Both the position numbers and the translations under genes were made by a program. Under the pieces are notes generated by a model. That model saw nothing but the letters and a program-made list of their open reading frames with translations. It searched no databases and was not told the DNA's origin. Below, piece after piece: positions 40,833 through 48,930 of a stretch of 48,930 bases of DNA. The stretch's first letter is position 1. Each line of letters starts with the position of its first letter. The stretch is from an uncultured Lachnospiraceae bacterium (GTDB lineage Bacteria; Bacillota; Clostridia; Lachnospirales; Lachnospiraceae), in the NCBI GenBank assembly GCA_905209865.1, contig CAJLUP010000002.1, forward strand, positions 1 to 48,930, written 5' to 3'.

Positions 40833-41786
40833 ATGGATATGAATAAAACACTGAAAAGACTTGCTGTTTTCACAGGTGTTACTTTAACAACAATGCATGT
40901 GTTTAACAGATTATCTACATATATTGCAACTGCTGATAATCTTCTTGAAGAAGATGAATATGCGTTTTATGAATGGAAATATGGTAAAATTGCTTATAAG
41001 AAAAAAGGTTCTGGTTCTCCTCTTCTTCTTATTCATAATTTTAATGTATTTTCTTCTTCTCATGAATGGGATAGGATTATAGATTGTTTTTCCGAAACAA
41101 ACACTGTATACTCGATTGATTTGCTTGGATGCGGATGTTCAGACAGACCAATCTTAACATACACTAATTTTCTGTATGTTCAGCTCCTTACAGATTTCAT
41201 TAAAGATGTAATAGGTGAAAAAACCGACGTAATAGTTTCTCGAGATTCTTCATCATTCGTCTTAATGACTTGCGCAAATGATGAGACTTTAATTGATCGT
41301 ATCATTATGATAAATCCTCAGAATTTAGTTTCTCTTGCAAAAGTTCCTTCTAAGCAGAGCAAATTATTGAAGAGTATTTTATACATGCCGGTTATTGGTA
41401 CTTTCATATATAATATGAAAACAAGAAAAGATATTATAAATGAAAGATTTACTACCGCTTATTTCTATAATCAAAATAAAGTCAATGAAAAAGATGTGCT
41501 TGCATGTTTTGAATCTTCACATAGAAATAAATCTCATTCGAAATATGTTTATGCTTGTCAAAAACTCGGATATACAAATGCAAACATTTCATTTTGCCTG
41601 AGTAAATTAAAAAATAAAATTACGATTATTATAGGAAATGATAATCCTGAGAATACACTCGCCGCTAACCAGTATCAAAATCAAATTCCTGAAATAGAAA
41701 TTGTTGGAATCGATCACACGAAGATGCTTCCTCACATAGAAAAATCAGAGGAATTTATTGAAACAGTAAAAAATATTTTAAATTGA
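40833..41786 (+). CDS. Alpha/beta hydrolase fold protein
   Basis: A protein of about 317 residues with an N-terminal hydrophobic or amphipathic stretch (about 6-22), then an alpha/beta hydrolase core: PLLLIHNFNV for the oxyanion strand, YSIDLLGCGCSDRP (a typical DxxGxGxS turn), and VSRDSSSF at the nucleophile elbow, where a Ser follows RDS instead of the usual GxSxG. The late DHTKMLPH may hold the histidine. The elbow is atypical, so activity is uncertain. Starts at 40833 or 40839 are both plausible. It is the only plus-strand gene in the origin-proximal block and has lower GC codons than its neighbours. Substrate unknown. Confidence 0.75.
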   Translation: MDMNKTLKRLAVFTGVTLTTMHVFNRLSTYIATADNLLEEDEYAFYEWKYGKIAYKKKGSGSPLLLIHNFNVFSSSHEWDRIIDCFSETNTVYSIDLLGCGCSDRPILTYTNFLYVQLLTDFIKDVIGEKTDVIVSRDSSSFVLMTCANDETLIDRIIMINPQNLVSLAKVPSKQSKLLKSILYMPVIGTFIYNMKTRKDIINERFTTAYFYNQNKVNEKDVLACFESSHRNKSHSKYVYACQKLGYTNANISFCLSKLKNKITIIIGNDNPENTLAANQYQNQIPEIEIVGIDHTKMLPHIEKSEEFIETVKNILN

Positions 41787-41860
41787 TCTGTTTAATTCAG
41801 TTGTCTTATTTGGAATGAATAATAACATAATAACAATTATAATACAGTCAATAAAATGCG

Positions 41861-41900
41861 GATAAAATAAAAACGCCCATCAAGGCGTTTTTATTTTATC
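41861..41900. terminator. Bidirectional terminator between the hydrolase gene and rsmG
   Basis: A perfect 17-bp inverted repeat (41861-41877 with 41884-41900) with core ACGCC-CATCAA-GGCGT and A/T runs on both flanks. It can serve both convergent transcripts. Confidence 0.92.
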
Positions 41901-41981
41901 CATATTCATTTATCCTTTTCTCTGATTTTCCTGATTATAAGCAGTATATCTTGTAAAACTATATGCCTTACAGATTTCTTT

Positions 41982-42698
41982 CTACAACGGCTCTTTTGAA
42001 GGTATTCCTGCTTTTCTAGGATATTTTAACGGCGTATTTCTCAATTTTTTTATATTCACAAGAGATCTTCCCATATCTGTTCCCGGCAATAGAAACTTAT
42101 CAACTTTTATGATTTCTCCACCGAGTATATTTACTGCCTTTTCTGACTGTTTAATCTCTTCATCAGATGAACCGCTTTTGTAGGATACGAAATATCCGTT
42201 TTTCTTTACAAAAGGAATACAGTACTCACTCAATGTTGATAAATTTGCTACTGCTCTTGATACACAAAGATCAAATTGTTCTCTATATTCCTTTTTCTTT
42301 GCATAATCTTCCGCTCTTCCATGAAGTGTCTCAATGCCTGTAAGATTTAACTCTTCTGCGACTGCATCTAAAAACTTTATTCTCTTATTCAAAGAATCCA
42401 ACAAAACAACCTTTATATTCGGAAACGCTATTTTTATAGGAAGTCCAGGGAAGCCTGCCCCTGTTCCTATATCTATAACCGAACATATCTCATTGAGATC
42501 CAAAGTTCTCACAACAGTTAAGCTATCTGTAAAATGTTTTAAATTCACCTCATCATAATCTGTTATTCCTGTCAGATTCATTACTTTATTCCACTCTACA
42601 AGCATTTGATAATAGCGATCAAACTGCTCTTTTTGATATTCTGTAAGAGTGATATTTAATTTTTGAAGTTCCTCTTCAAATCTACTTTTTTCCGTCAT
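41982..42698 (-). CDS. rsmG: 16S rRNA (guanine527-N7)-methyltransferase RsmG
   Basis: SAM-dependent enzyme (GidB) that methylates G527 of 16S rRNA; its loss gives low-level streptomycin resistance. The 238-residue product has MNLTGITDYDEV, the SAM-binding VIDIGTGAGFPGLPIKIAFP (about 67-86), and LDSLNKRIKFLD. The C-terminal VSRAVA motif is present. GGAGAGGG precedes the ATG. It is separated from mnmG by an unusual 338-base AT-rich spacer instead of being closely linked as in many Firmicutes. Confidence 0.96.
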   Translation of the reverse strand: MTEKSRFEEELQKLNITLTEYQKEQFDRYYQMLVEWNKVMNLTGITDYDEVNLKHFTDSLTVVRTLDLNEICSVIDIGTGAGFPGLPIKIAFPNIKVVLLDSLNKRIKFLDAVAEELNLTGIETLHGRAEDYAKKKEYREQFDLCVSRAVANLSTLSEYCIPFVKKNGYFVSYKSGSSDEEIKQSEKAVNILGGEIIKVDKFLLPGTDMGRSLVNIKKLRNTPLKYPRKAGIPSKEPL

Positions 42699-43036
42699 TC
42701 ATCTTCCCTCTCCACTTACTATCCGCCTAATTCGATATAATATATATAATTGTATATATCATATGGATTATATTCTTTTTATGAATGTTTATATAGATAT
42801 TATATATTATATAATATTATAAATTACATATTATTTTATGTGACATAGTATATATAAGACACTCTCCAATAAATATATAATCAGATAACTATATTAATAT
42901 CTTTATATAAAAATCTATCATCATACAACTATGTTATTCCAAAACGCTATCATCACATAACTATGGCATTCCAAAACTCTGTAAATACATAAATCTATCG
43001 TTTTATTTACTTTTTTGTTTATGTCCTGTTCACTTT
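42699..43036. other. AT-rich spacer between mnmG and rsmG
   Basis: No gene. The segment 42730-42910 consists almost only of alternating TA-rich sequence with stretches such as TATATATAATTGTATATAT. It is followed by the 32-bp tandem repeat. No DnaA box, terminator or clear promoter is visible. Such sequence melts easily and may bend. Confidence 0.75.
42915..42978 (+). repeat. Two copies of a 32-bp tandem repeat
   Basis: Units at 42915-42946 and 42947-42978 share CTATCATCA, AACTATG and ATTCCAAAAC with a few changes. A partial third copy seems to begin at 42979. Noncoding. Confidence 0.8.
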
Positions 43037-44947
43037 CTACTTACTCCCTAAGTAAACGAGAAGTACAGAAACATCTGCCGGTGATACTCCTGATATTCTG
43101 GATGCCTGTCCGATCGAAGACGGACGGATTTGATTTAATTTTTGTTTTGCTTCTATACGAAGACTTTTTATTTCATCATAATTGATATTTTCCGGTATTT
43201 TTTTATTTTCCAGTTTCTTAAACTGTTCTACCTGACGCATCTGACGTTTTATATATCCATCGTATTTAATATTAATATCAACCTGCTGCGCCACATCTTC
43301 AGGAAGGTTTTTCCTGTTTTTATCGATTGGCGCAAGTTTTTCATAAGATAATTCCGGTCTTCTGATCAATTCTGCAAGAGTCGTTCCTGATGACAATGGT
43401 GTACTTTCATATATCTTCAATAAATCTTGAACTTCTTGCGATGTTCCGACATTTACCTTTTCTACCCGCCGGATCTCCTCTTCTATCAATCTCTCTTTTT
43501 CAAGAAGTTTTTCATATCTTTCTTCACTGATCAGACCAATTTCATATCCTAATTTCGTCAAACGCTGATCCGCATTATCCTGCCTTAACAAAAGTCTGTA
43601 CTCTGCTCTTGAAGTCATCATTCTGTACGGTTCACGACTTTCTTTTGTAACAAGATCATCAATCAATACTCCGATATATCCCTGGGATCTGTCGATCACA
43701 ATCCCTTCTTTTCCCTGCAATTTTCTTGCAGCATTAATTCCTGCGACAATTCCCTGTGCTGCCGCTTCTTCATATCCTGAACTTCCGTTAAACTGTCCGC
43801 CACTGAATAGTCCGTCTATATTTTTAAATTCCAGCGTACTTTTTAACTGTCTTGCATCTATACAATCATATTCGATTGCATATGCATTTCTTACAATTTT
43901 TGCATTTTCTAATCCCGGAACGCTTCTGTACATCGCATACTGAACGTCTTCAGGCAGTGAACTTGACATACCTCCGACATACATTTCGTTTGTATGGATT
44001 CCTTCAGGTTCGATAAAGACCTGATGACGATTCTTATCAGGAAATTTTACAACCTTATCTTCGATTGAAGGGCAATATCTAGGACCTGTTCCCTCTATAG
44101 CGCCTGAAAACAGCGGGGATCTGTCCAAATTATCACGTATGATCTCATGTGTCTTTTCATTTGTATACGTGAGCCAGCATGACACCTGATCGATCTGCAC
44201 ATCTTCTGGATCTGTTGTAAACGAAAAAGGAACGACCCTTTCATCCCCTTTTTGTTCCTCCATCTTTGTGAAATCAATCGAATTTTTGTCAATCCTTGCC
44301 GGAGTTCCTGTTTTAAAGCGATACATTTTAATGCCAAGTGATTTTAAACTGTCTGTGAGATAATTGGCACTCTGCAGTCCGTTTGGCCCCGTCTGTGTGC
44401 TTATTTCGCCGTAAATGCATCGAGCCTTCAAATATGTGCCTGTGCACAGAACAACCGCTCTACAAGGGTATATGGCGCCTGAATAGGTCTGAACGCCTTG
44501 TATCCTTCTTATTCCTGACTCATCTGGATCATCTGCCAAAATATCTGTCACTTCCATTTGGCGGATATCCAGGTTTTCCTGATCTTCCAGAACCTGACGC
44601 ATCGCTCTGCTGTAGTCCGCCTTATCTGCCTGTGCGCGAAGAGAATGAACAGCCGGTCCTTTTGACTGATTCAGCATTTTCGATTGAATAAATGTTCTGT
44701 CGATCACCTTTCCCATCTCGCCTCCAAGAGCGTCAATCTCTTTCACAAGATGTCCTTTTGAACTTCCTCCTATATTCGGATTACACGGCATCAGCGCAAT
44801 ACTGTCCACACTCACCGTAAACATAACTGTGCGAAAGCCTAAACGCGCACACGCCAAAGCCGCCTCGCAGCCTGCGTGTCCTGCACCTACAACTGCAATA
44901 TCATATTGATCTTTATTTTCCCATACAGAATTTGCTGAATATTTCAT
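43037..44947 (-). CDS. mnmG: tRNA uridine-5-carboxymethylaminomethyl modification enzyme MnmG (GidA)
   Basis: FAD enzyme that, with MnmE, modifies U34 of tRNAs reading split codon boxes. The 636-residue product has the dinucleotide-binding VVGAGHAGCEAALA (about 19-32), CNPNIGGSSKGH, and GTGPRYCPSIEDK. The helical C-terminal domain for MnmE contact is present. Full length. The start lies inside the end of mnmE (35-base overlap), with AGGAGA upstream, so the two are translationally linked. Confidence 0.97.
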   Translation of the reverse strand: MKYSANSVWENKDQYDIAVVGAGHAGCEAALACARLGFRTVMFTVSVDSIALMPCNPNIGGSSKGHLVKEIDALGGEMGKVIDRTFIQSKMLNQSKGPAVHSLRAQADKADYSRAMRQVLEDQENLDIRQMEVTDILADDPDESGIRRIQGVQTYSGAIYPCRAVVLCTGTYLKARCIYGEISTQTGPNGLQSANYLTDSLKSLGIKMYRFKTGTPARIDKNSIDFTKMEEQKGDERVVPFSFTTDPEDVQIDQVSCWLTYTNEKTHEIIRDNLDRSPLFSGAIEGTGPRYCPSIEDKVVKFPDKNRHQVFIEPEGIHTNEMYVGGMSSSLPEDVQYAMYRSVPGLENAKIVRNAYAIEYDCIDARQLKSTLEFKNIDGLFSGGQFNGSSGYEEAAAQGIVAGINAARKLQGKEGIVIDRSQGYIGVLIDDLVTKESREPYRMMTSRAEYRLLLRQDNADQRLTKLGYEIGLISEERYEKLLEKERLIEEEIRRVEKVNVGTSQEVQDLLKIYESTPLSSGTTLAELIRRPELSYEKLAPIDKNRKNLPEDVAQQVDINIKYDGYIKRQMRQVEQFKKLENKKIPENINYDEIKSLRIEAKQKLNQIRPSSIGQASRISGVSPADVSVLLVYLGSK

Positions 44948-46310
44948 TTATTAAGTCTTCTCCTACTGAATTTCCCGTAATACTTCCGAGACTCTCATAT
45001 GCATCCATAAGATCGATGGAATAAAAGTCTTCCGGCATATTATCCTCAATGCTTCTGATCACTTTTTTCATACTTTCAAGAGCTTCTAAAAGAGCATTTT
45101 TCTGACGGACATTTGAGATATATACTTGATTATTAAACGAAATGTCACCTTTTAAAAACATCTCTTTTACTTTATTTTCCAGATCTTTAATTCCGGTTTC
45201 TTTTTTTGCAGATATTGAAATAATCGGAAGATCCTCAATTTTTTCTCTCATATCTTCTTCTGAGATCACAGTATCAACATCTGTTTTGTTTAGCAAAACT
45301 ACTGCTTTTTTATTCCGGATCATATCGATGATCTTCTCATCATTTTCATCTAAATTTCTTGATGCATCAACAACATAAATAATCAGATCTGCCGTTTCTG
45401 CATATTCCAACGCCTTATCTACGCCTATTTTTTCAATCAGATCTTCTGTTTCACGGATTCCCGCAGTATCAATCACATTAAGATTTAATCCGCCTAATTT
45501 AATCTGCTCTTCCAACACATCCCGCGTTGTACCTTCAATATCCGTTACGATTGCTCTCTCATGCCCTGCAAGAACGTTTAAAAGAGAGGATTTTCCTGCA
45601 TTCGGTTTGCCTACGATCACAGTTTTGATTCCTTCTTTTATCACTCTTCCGTCATCGGCAGAATGGATCAGCTGTTCCAGTTCCTGAATAATCTTATCTG
45701 CTGACTTTTTCAGCGTATCTGCATATCCGTCGACACTGATATGTTCAGGATCATCAAGCGCCGTCTCGATAAACGCCGTATGATATATGATTTCACTTCT
45801 TATCTCATTGATCTTATTTTTTACGCTTCCCTTTAACTGACTTACAGAACTTTGCAGCGCATATTCATTCTCCGAATGGATCACGTCGATCACGGCTTCT
45901 GCCTGCGACAGATCCATCTTTCCATTTAAAAATGCTCTTTTTGTGAACTCTCCGGGTTCTGCCGGACTTGCGCCATATTTTAAAACAGTTTCCAGTACTT
46001 TTTTCACAACAAATGTTCCGCCGTGACAATTTATCTCCACTGTATCTTCTCCGGTAAACGTTCTCGGCGCTCTCATAACTGTAACAAGTACTTCGTCAAT
46101 CACATTTTCCGTTTGATCTTCAGACAAACTGCTTTCACAATCTACTATATATCCGTAATTTATCGTGTGACTCTCAACTTCAGAAAGATTCTTCTTTCCT
46201 CTGTAAATCCGGTCTGCAACTACAACAGCCTCTTCTCCACTGATCCTCACAATTCCGATTCCTGAATTTGTCATCCCTGTCGATATGGCTGCAATCGTTT
46301 CTTTTCTCAT
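44913..46310 (-). CDS. mnmE: tRNA modification GTPase MnmE (TrmE)
   Basis: Partner of MnmG. The 465-residue product has the N-terminal tetrahydrofolate-binding domain (1-120). A helical region interrupted by the G domain follows, with G1 GKPNAGKSS at about 228-236, DIEGTTRD, DTAG and NKTD. The C-terminal box is FCMGK, keeping the essential cysteine of the usual CIGK. It follows jag after a terminator hairpin, so it needs its own promoter; a TATAAT box lies about 55 bases before the start without a clear -35. Confidence 0.97.
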   Translation of the reverse strand: MRKETIAAISTGMTNSGIGIVRISGEEAVVVADRIYRGKKNLSEVESHTINYGYIVDCESSLSEDQTENVIDEVLVTVMRAPRTFTGEDTVEINCHGGTFVVKKVLETVLKYGASPAEPGEFTKRAFLNGKMDLSQAEAVIDVIHSENEYALQSSVSQLKGSVKNKINEIRSEIIYHTAFIETALDDPEHISVDGYADTLKKSADKIIQELEQLIHSADDGRVIKEGIKTVIVGKPNAGKSSLLNVLAGHERAIVTDIEGTTRDVLEEQIKLGGLNLNVIDTAGIRETEDLIEKIGVDKALEYAETADLIIYVVDASRNLDENDEKIIDMIRNKKAVVLLNKTDVDTVISEEDMREKIEDLPIISISAKKETGIKDLENKVKEMFLKGDISFNNQVYISNVRQKNALLEALESMKKVIRSIEDNMPEDFYSIDLMDAYESLGSITGNSVGEDLINEIFSKFCMGK

Positions 46311-46426
46311 TCTATCCCGCTCTCCACATATTCTATCTCTATGAATGATTTAATTTTTCATATTATATTTTACCTAAACGCTACCTTTTATTTTAGATTG
46401 AAACTTCCTGTTCGTCAATGAAAAAA

Positions 46427-46465
46427 ACGCTTGATATTTTGCGTTTACCGCATCCTGTCAAGCGT
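46427..46465 (-). terminator. Terminator of the yidD-yidC-jag operon
   Basis: Arms ACGCTTGA (46427-46434) and TCAAGCGT (46458-46465) enclose a 23-base loop. On the minus strand the stem is followed by a run of T, 30 bases after the jag stop. Confidence 0.8.
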
Positions 46466-46495
46466 CTTTTTACTCTTAATTTTTATGAACTTTTA

Positions 46496-47344
46496 TTATC
46501 TTTTCAATGTAACTACAACTTTTCTGTACGGCTCCTCACCTTCACTGTGTGTCGTCACATATGGATCGGACTGCAATGTGGAATGAATGATTCTTCTTTC
46601 GTACGGATTCATCGGCTCAAGTATTACCGGTCTTCTGTTTCTCTTTACTTTATGAGCGATGTTTTTTGCAAGATGTTTCAACGTTTCTTCTCTTCTTGCG
46701 CGATAATTTTCTGTATCAAGTTTCACTCTTACATAATCTGACTGATGTTTGTTTGCAACACGGTTCGCAAGATATTGAAGGGAATCAAGCGTCTGACCTC
46801 TTTTGCCGATCAAAATTCCCATGTTGTCGCCCTTCATATCAACATAAAGCGCGCCGTCTTCATCAATAGAAGATGTAATTTCTACTTCCATATTCATTGC
46901 TTTTAAAGTATCTTTTACAAACTGTTCTACATATTTAATTGTCTCATCTTCTACTTTTCCGAGATGCTCTCTTTTCTTTACGGAAGTCTGCTCTGCTTTT
47001 TTCTCTTTCTCAGGAGCTTCTTCTTTTTCAACTTTTTCTTCCCGTACAATTTCTTCTTTCACTGATGCGCTTTCTTCTTTCACATCATCTTCTGTTGAAA
47101 AATCTTCTGTTACGGGAGTCTCTCTTATCGTCTCTTCAACAGCTTTCAAAAACGCTTCCTCTTCTTTATCTTCCTTTTTCCACGCTTCGATCACTGCCTG
47201 TTTCATACCGATTCCAAGAAAACCTGCGCTTCCTTTTTCAATCACATTATATTCAATTCTGTCGCTTGTAACGCCTAACTGAATCATTGCCTCTGTAATT
47301 GCATCATCTAAAGTTTTTGCAGATACTCTGATATTACTTTTCAT
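46496..47344 (-). CDS. jag: RNA-binding protein KhpB/Jag
   Basis: RNA-binding protein associated with YidC (SpoIIIJ) and cell-envelope control. The product (282 residues from 47344) has the Jag-N domain (1-50, with KGSAGFLGIG). A long acidic Glu/Lys-rich linker follows (about 60-125), then a KH domain with GILIGKRGQTLDSLQ and an R3H domain near NPYERRIIHSTLQSD. The long charged linker is typical of the family in Clostridia. A start nine bases upstream (47353) is also possible. It follows yidC closely on the same strand. Confidence 0.93.
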   Translation of the reverse strand: MKSNIRVSAKTLDDAITEAMIQLGVTSDRIEYNVIEKGSAGFLGIGMKQAVIEAWKKEDKEEEAFLKAVEETIRETPVTEDFSTEDDVKEESASVKEEIVREEKVEKEEAPEKEKKAEQTSVKKREHLGKVEDETIKYVEQFVKDTLKAMNMEVEITSSIDEDGALYVDMKGDNMGILIGKRGQTLDSLQYLANRVANKHQSDYVRVKLDTENYRARREETLKHLAKNIAHKVKRNRRPVILEPMNPYERRIIHSTLQSDPYVTTHSEGEEPYRKVVVTLKR

Positions 47345-47371
47345 ACCATTCATTCCTTTCCCGCAAACAGT

Positions 47372-48700
47372 TTATTTCTTTTTCTTATTATCTTGCTTTT
47401 CCGGAATTACTTCTTCTGTCTTTGCTCCGCTGTTATATCTGTTTACAAGATTTGCTTTTGAAGTAAGACTTCCCGGTTTTGCATTCTTTGCAAGTTCCTG
47501 TGCTTTCCTTATCTTCTCTTCCTTTTCGGCATCGATTGCTTTCCCCTTTGCCTTAGAAGTGGAAGACGTTCCTACATTTCGGGTACTCTTTGTTGCCATC
47601 TTATTGATTTCTTCCGCGGAAGTACCTTTTTTCTCTCGTTTCTTTTTCGCTTTTTCCTGATTTTCTTTTATAATATCGTCAATGCTTTTCTTTGCCAAAT
47701 ATTTATTAACGGCAAGCTGCTGAACACTTCGCACGGCCGCACTCGCTACCCAGTATAAACCAAGACCTGCCGGAAGTGTGAAACCGAATACAACGGAGAT
47801 CAACGGCATTGTATAAGTCATTGTCTTCATAGAACTTGCCATCGGATTATCATCGCTTATCGCAGCTGCGCCTGCACCTGCCTGAGAAAGTTTTACACTG
47901 ATAAACTGTGTCAAACCTGCAAGCACCGGAATAAGAACCGCAATGATGATTCCGCCGATAGAAGCCGCTGCCAAAGCATCTGTAAGAAGATTCCACGGAT
48001 GCGCTCCGATATCAATTCCTAAGAAGTTGTTCAGATGAGAGACATCTGCCATCGTACTGTTTACAACACTCTCAAGATTCGGCATCTTATCGATCAATTC
48101 ATTCCATGTAGATGTTTGGAACTTATACATTACTTCGATCAAGTTTCCGGCTTTCGAATAATCCATAGATTCTGCTCCCGGAACAAGACCTGTTGCCAAA
48201 GATTCGATAATTTTCTGATATCCTGACGTTGCCTGAATTTTCTCAACGAGAGGAAGATATACATTTCTTACTTTTGTAACATATTCCGGAATGTTCTGTA
48301 CTACCGGATAAAGTCCGAAAAGAAATACGATCTGTAATAATGACGGAAGACATCCGCTCGACATCTTCAAACCGTACTTATCATAAACCATATTCATCTC
48401 TTCCTGCTGTTTCAGCATGGAAGCCTGATCCTTTTTATTTGCATATTTTTTCTGGATCTTCTGAATCTCAGGCTGCATCACAGCCGACATCTTTGTAAAC
48501 TTCTGCTGTTTGATCGTAAGCGGAAGAAGGATCGTGTATACAATAATCGTAAATACGATGATCGCCACACCGATATTTTCAATTCCGATTGCGCTCAATG
48601 CATTGTAAATACCATTCATGACCTGACCTAACAGCCATGATACCTGCTTAATGATCGGCCAATCATAAATTCCTGCAGCCGACATTGCGAAAATTTCCAT
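47372..48700 (-). CDS. yidC: Membrane protein insertase YidC
   Basis: Inserts membrane proteins alone or with SecYEG; the sporulation paralogue is SpoIIIJ. The 442-residue product has the insertase core of five membrane segments starting near 30-60, including IVFTIIVYTILLPLTIKQQK with the cytoplasmic Lys-rich coil after it. A highly basic C-terminal tail (about 345-442) probably contacts the ribosome. AAGGAGG lies seven bases before the ATG. No lipobox is seen at the N-terminus. It sits between yidD and jag, the usual order. Confidence 0.95.
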   Translation of the reverse strand: MEIFAMSAAGIYDWPIIKQVSWLLGQVMNGIYNALSAIGIENIGVAIIVFTIIVYTILLPLTIKQQKFTKMSAVMQPEIQKIQKKYANKKDQASMLKQQEEMNMVYDKYGLKMSSGCLPSLLQIVFLFGLYPVVQNIPEYVTKVRNVYLPLVEKIQATSGYQKIIESLATGLVPGAESMDYSKAGNLIEVMYKFQTSTWNELIDKMPNLESVVNSTMADVSHLNNFLGIDIGAHPWNLLTDALAAASIGGIIIAVLIPVLAGLTQFISVKLSQAGAGAAAISDDNPMASSMKTMTYTMPLISVVFGFTLPAGLGLYWVASAAVRSVQQLAVNKYLAKKSIDDIIKENQEKAKKKREKKGTSAEEINKMATKSTRNVGTSSTSKAKGKAIDAEKEEKIRKAQELAKNAKPGSLTSKANLVNRYNSGAKTEEVIPEKQDNKKKK

Positions 48701-48712
48701 TACTTGTCCTCC

Positions 48713-48925
48713 TTAAGGTACCGGATCATACCCGCCTTTTGAAAATGGATTGCAGCGCAGGATTCTCCAGACGGTCAGTGCACCGCCCTTGATTGCACCA
48801 TATTTTTCTATCGCCTCGATCCCGTACTGGGAACATGTGGGATAGTACTTACATGTGCTGTATCCTTTCAGACCGGATAAATACTTTCTGTAAAATCGGA
48901 TCAGCCATAACATCACCCGCTTCAT
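48713..48925 (-). CDS. yidD: Membrane protein insertion efficiency factor YidD
   Basis: A 70-residue member of the YidD family that helps YidC-dependent insertion. Conserved segments are visible: LIRFYRKYLSGLKGYSTCKYYPTCSQY (quoted in part: FYRKYLS, CKYYPTCSQY) with three cysteines, and RILRCNPFSKGGYDPVP at the end. The start lies five bases from the window edge, so its ribosome site and overlap with rnpA upstream cannot be seen. The stop is 12 bases before the yidC start. Confidence 0.93.
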   Translation of the reverse strand: MKRVMLWLIRFYRKYLSGLKGYSTCKYYPTCSQYGIEAIEKYGAIKGGALTVWRILRCNPFSKGGYDPVP

Positions 48926-48930
48926 CCGCG

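Overview
The window looks like chromosomal DNA from a spore-forming, low-GC Gram-positive anaerobe of the class Clostridia, most likely family Lachnospiraceae. That assignment is inference from four things: the gene order yidD-yidC-jag-mnmE-mnmG-rsmG-parA-parB-DUF4446-serS, sporulation genes (spoIID, a spoIIQ-like gene, cwlD), a PerR plus reverse-rubrerythrin pair, and a T-box in front of ileS. Almost every housekeeping gene lies on the minus strand. The yidD-yidC end normally abuts rnpA, rpmH and dnaA, so the main replication origin should lie just beyond the right edge, and most genes here are transcribed away from it.

Layout from left to right. 1-430: minus-strand tandem TTGACA promoters and a leader typical of an rRNA operon whose body lies left of base 1. 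441-528: tRNA-Ser(GCU). 660-8264: a long minus-strand series of GH18/SH3 protein, CwlD amidase, Sua5 fused to a degenerate phosphatase domain, upp, dCMP deaminase, two-subunit fumarase and PlsC. 8390-14568: mecA, a DUF1858 protein, an NlpC/P60 hydrolase, perR-rubrerythrin, ROK glucokinase and a GIY-YIG protein. A DnaA-box cluster lies at 10.35 kb. 14591-19656: spoIIQ-like, spoIID, a membrane protein and glycogen phosphorylase. 19739-23454: ileS with its T-box leader and promoter. 23464-25668: a WYL regulator, DUF5714 and ArsC-like operon.

25700-31360 is the accessory part. It holds a HIRAN gene with small ORFs, an IS30-family element flanked by a 12-bp direct repeat, azlCD, and a decaying island. 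The island contains an XRE regulator remnant, a GC-rich 31-codon scrap, a frameshifted AlbA_2-domain gene and a multiply broken tyrosine integrase. It ends at a real tRNA-Arg(CCU) next to a degenerate tRNA-Arg(UCU).

31975-35577: a secreted, probably sortase-anchored metallophosphatase and a YibE/F membrane protein. 35584-48925: the origin-proximal housekeeping block, with two perfect parS sites upstream of parA, an alpha/beta hydrolase in reversed orientation, and a very AT-rich spacer with a 32-bp tandem repeat between rsmG and mnmG.

I see no clear undescribed multi-gene defence or metabolic system. The most promising items are the Sua5 fusion with a pseudo-phosphatase domain, the DnaA-box cluster far from oriC, the WYL-DUF5714-ArsC operon with a candidate operator, and the layered decay of the integrase island at the tRNA-Arg locus. 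All assignments are from reading the sequence only; no database search was run.
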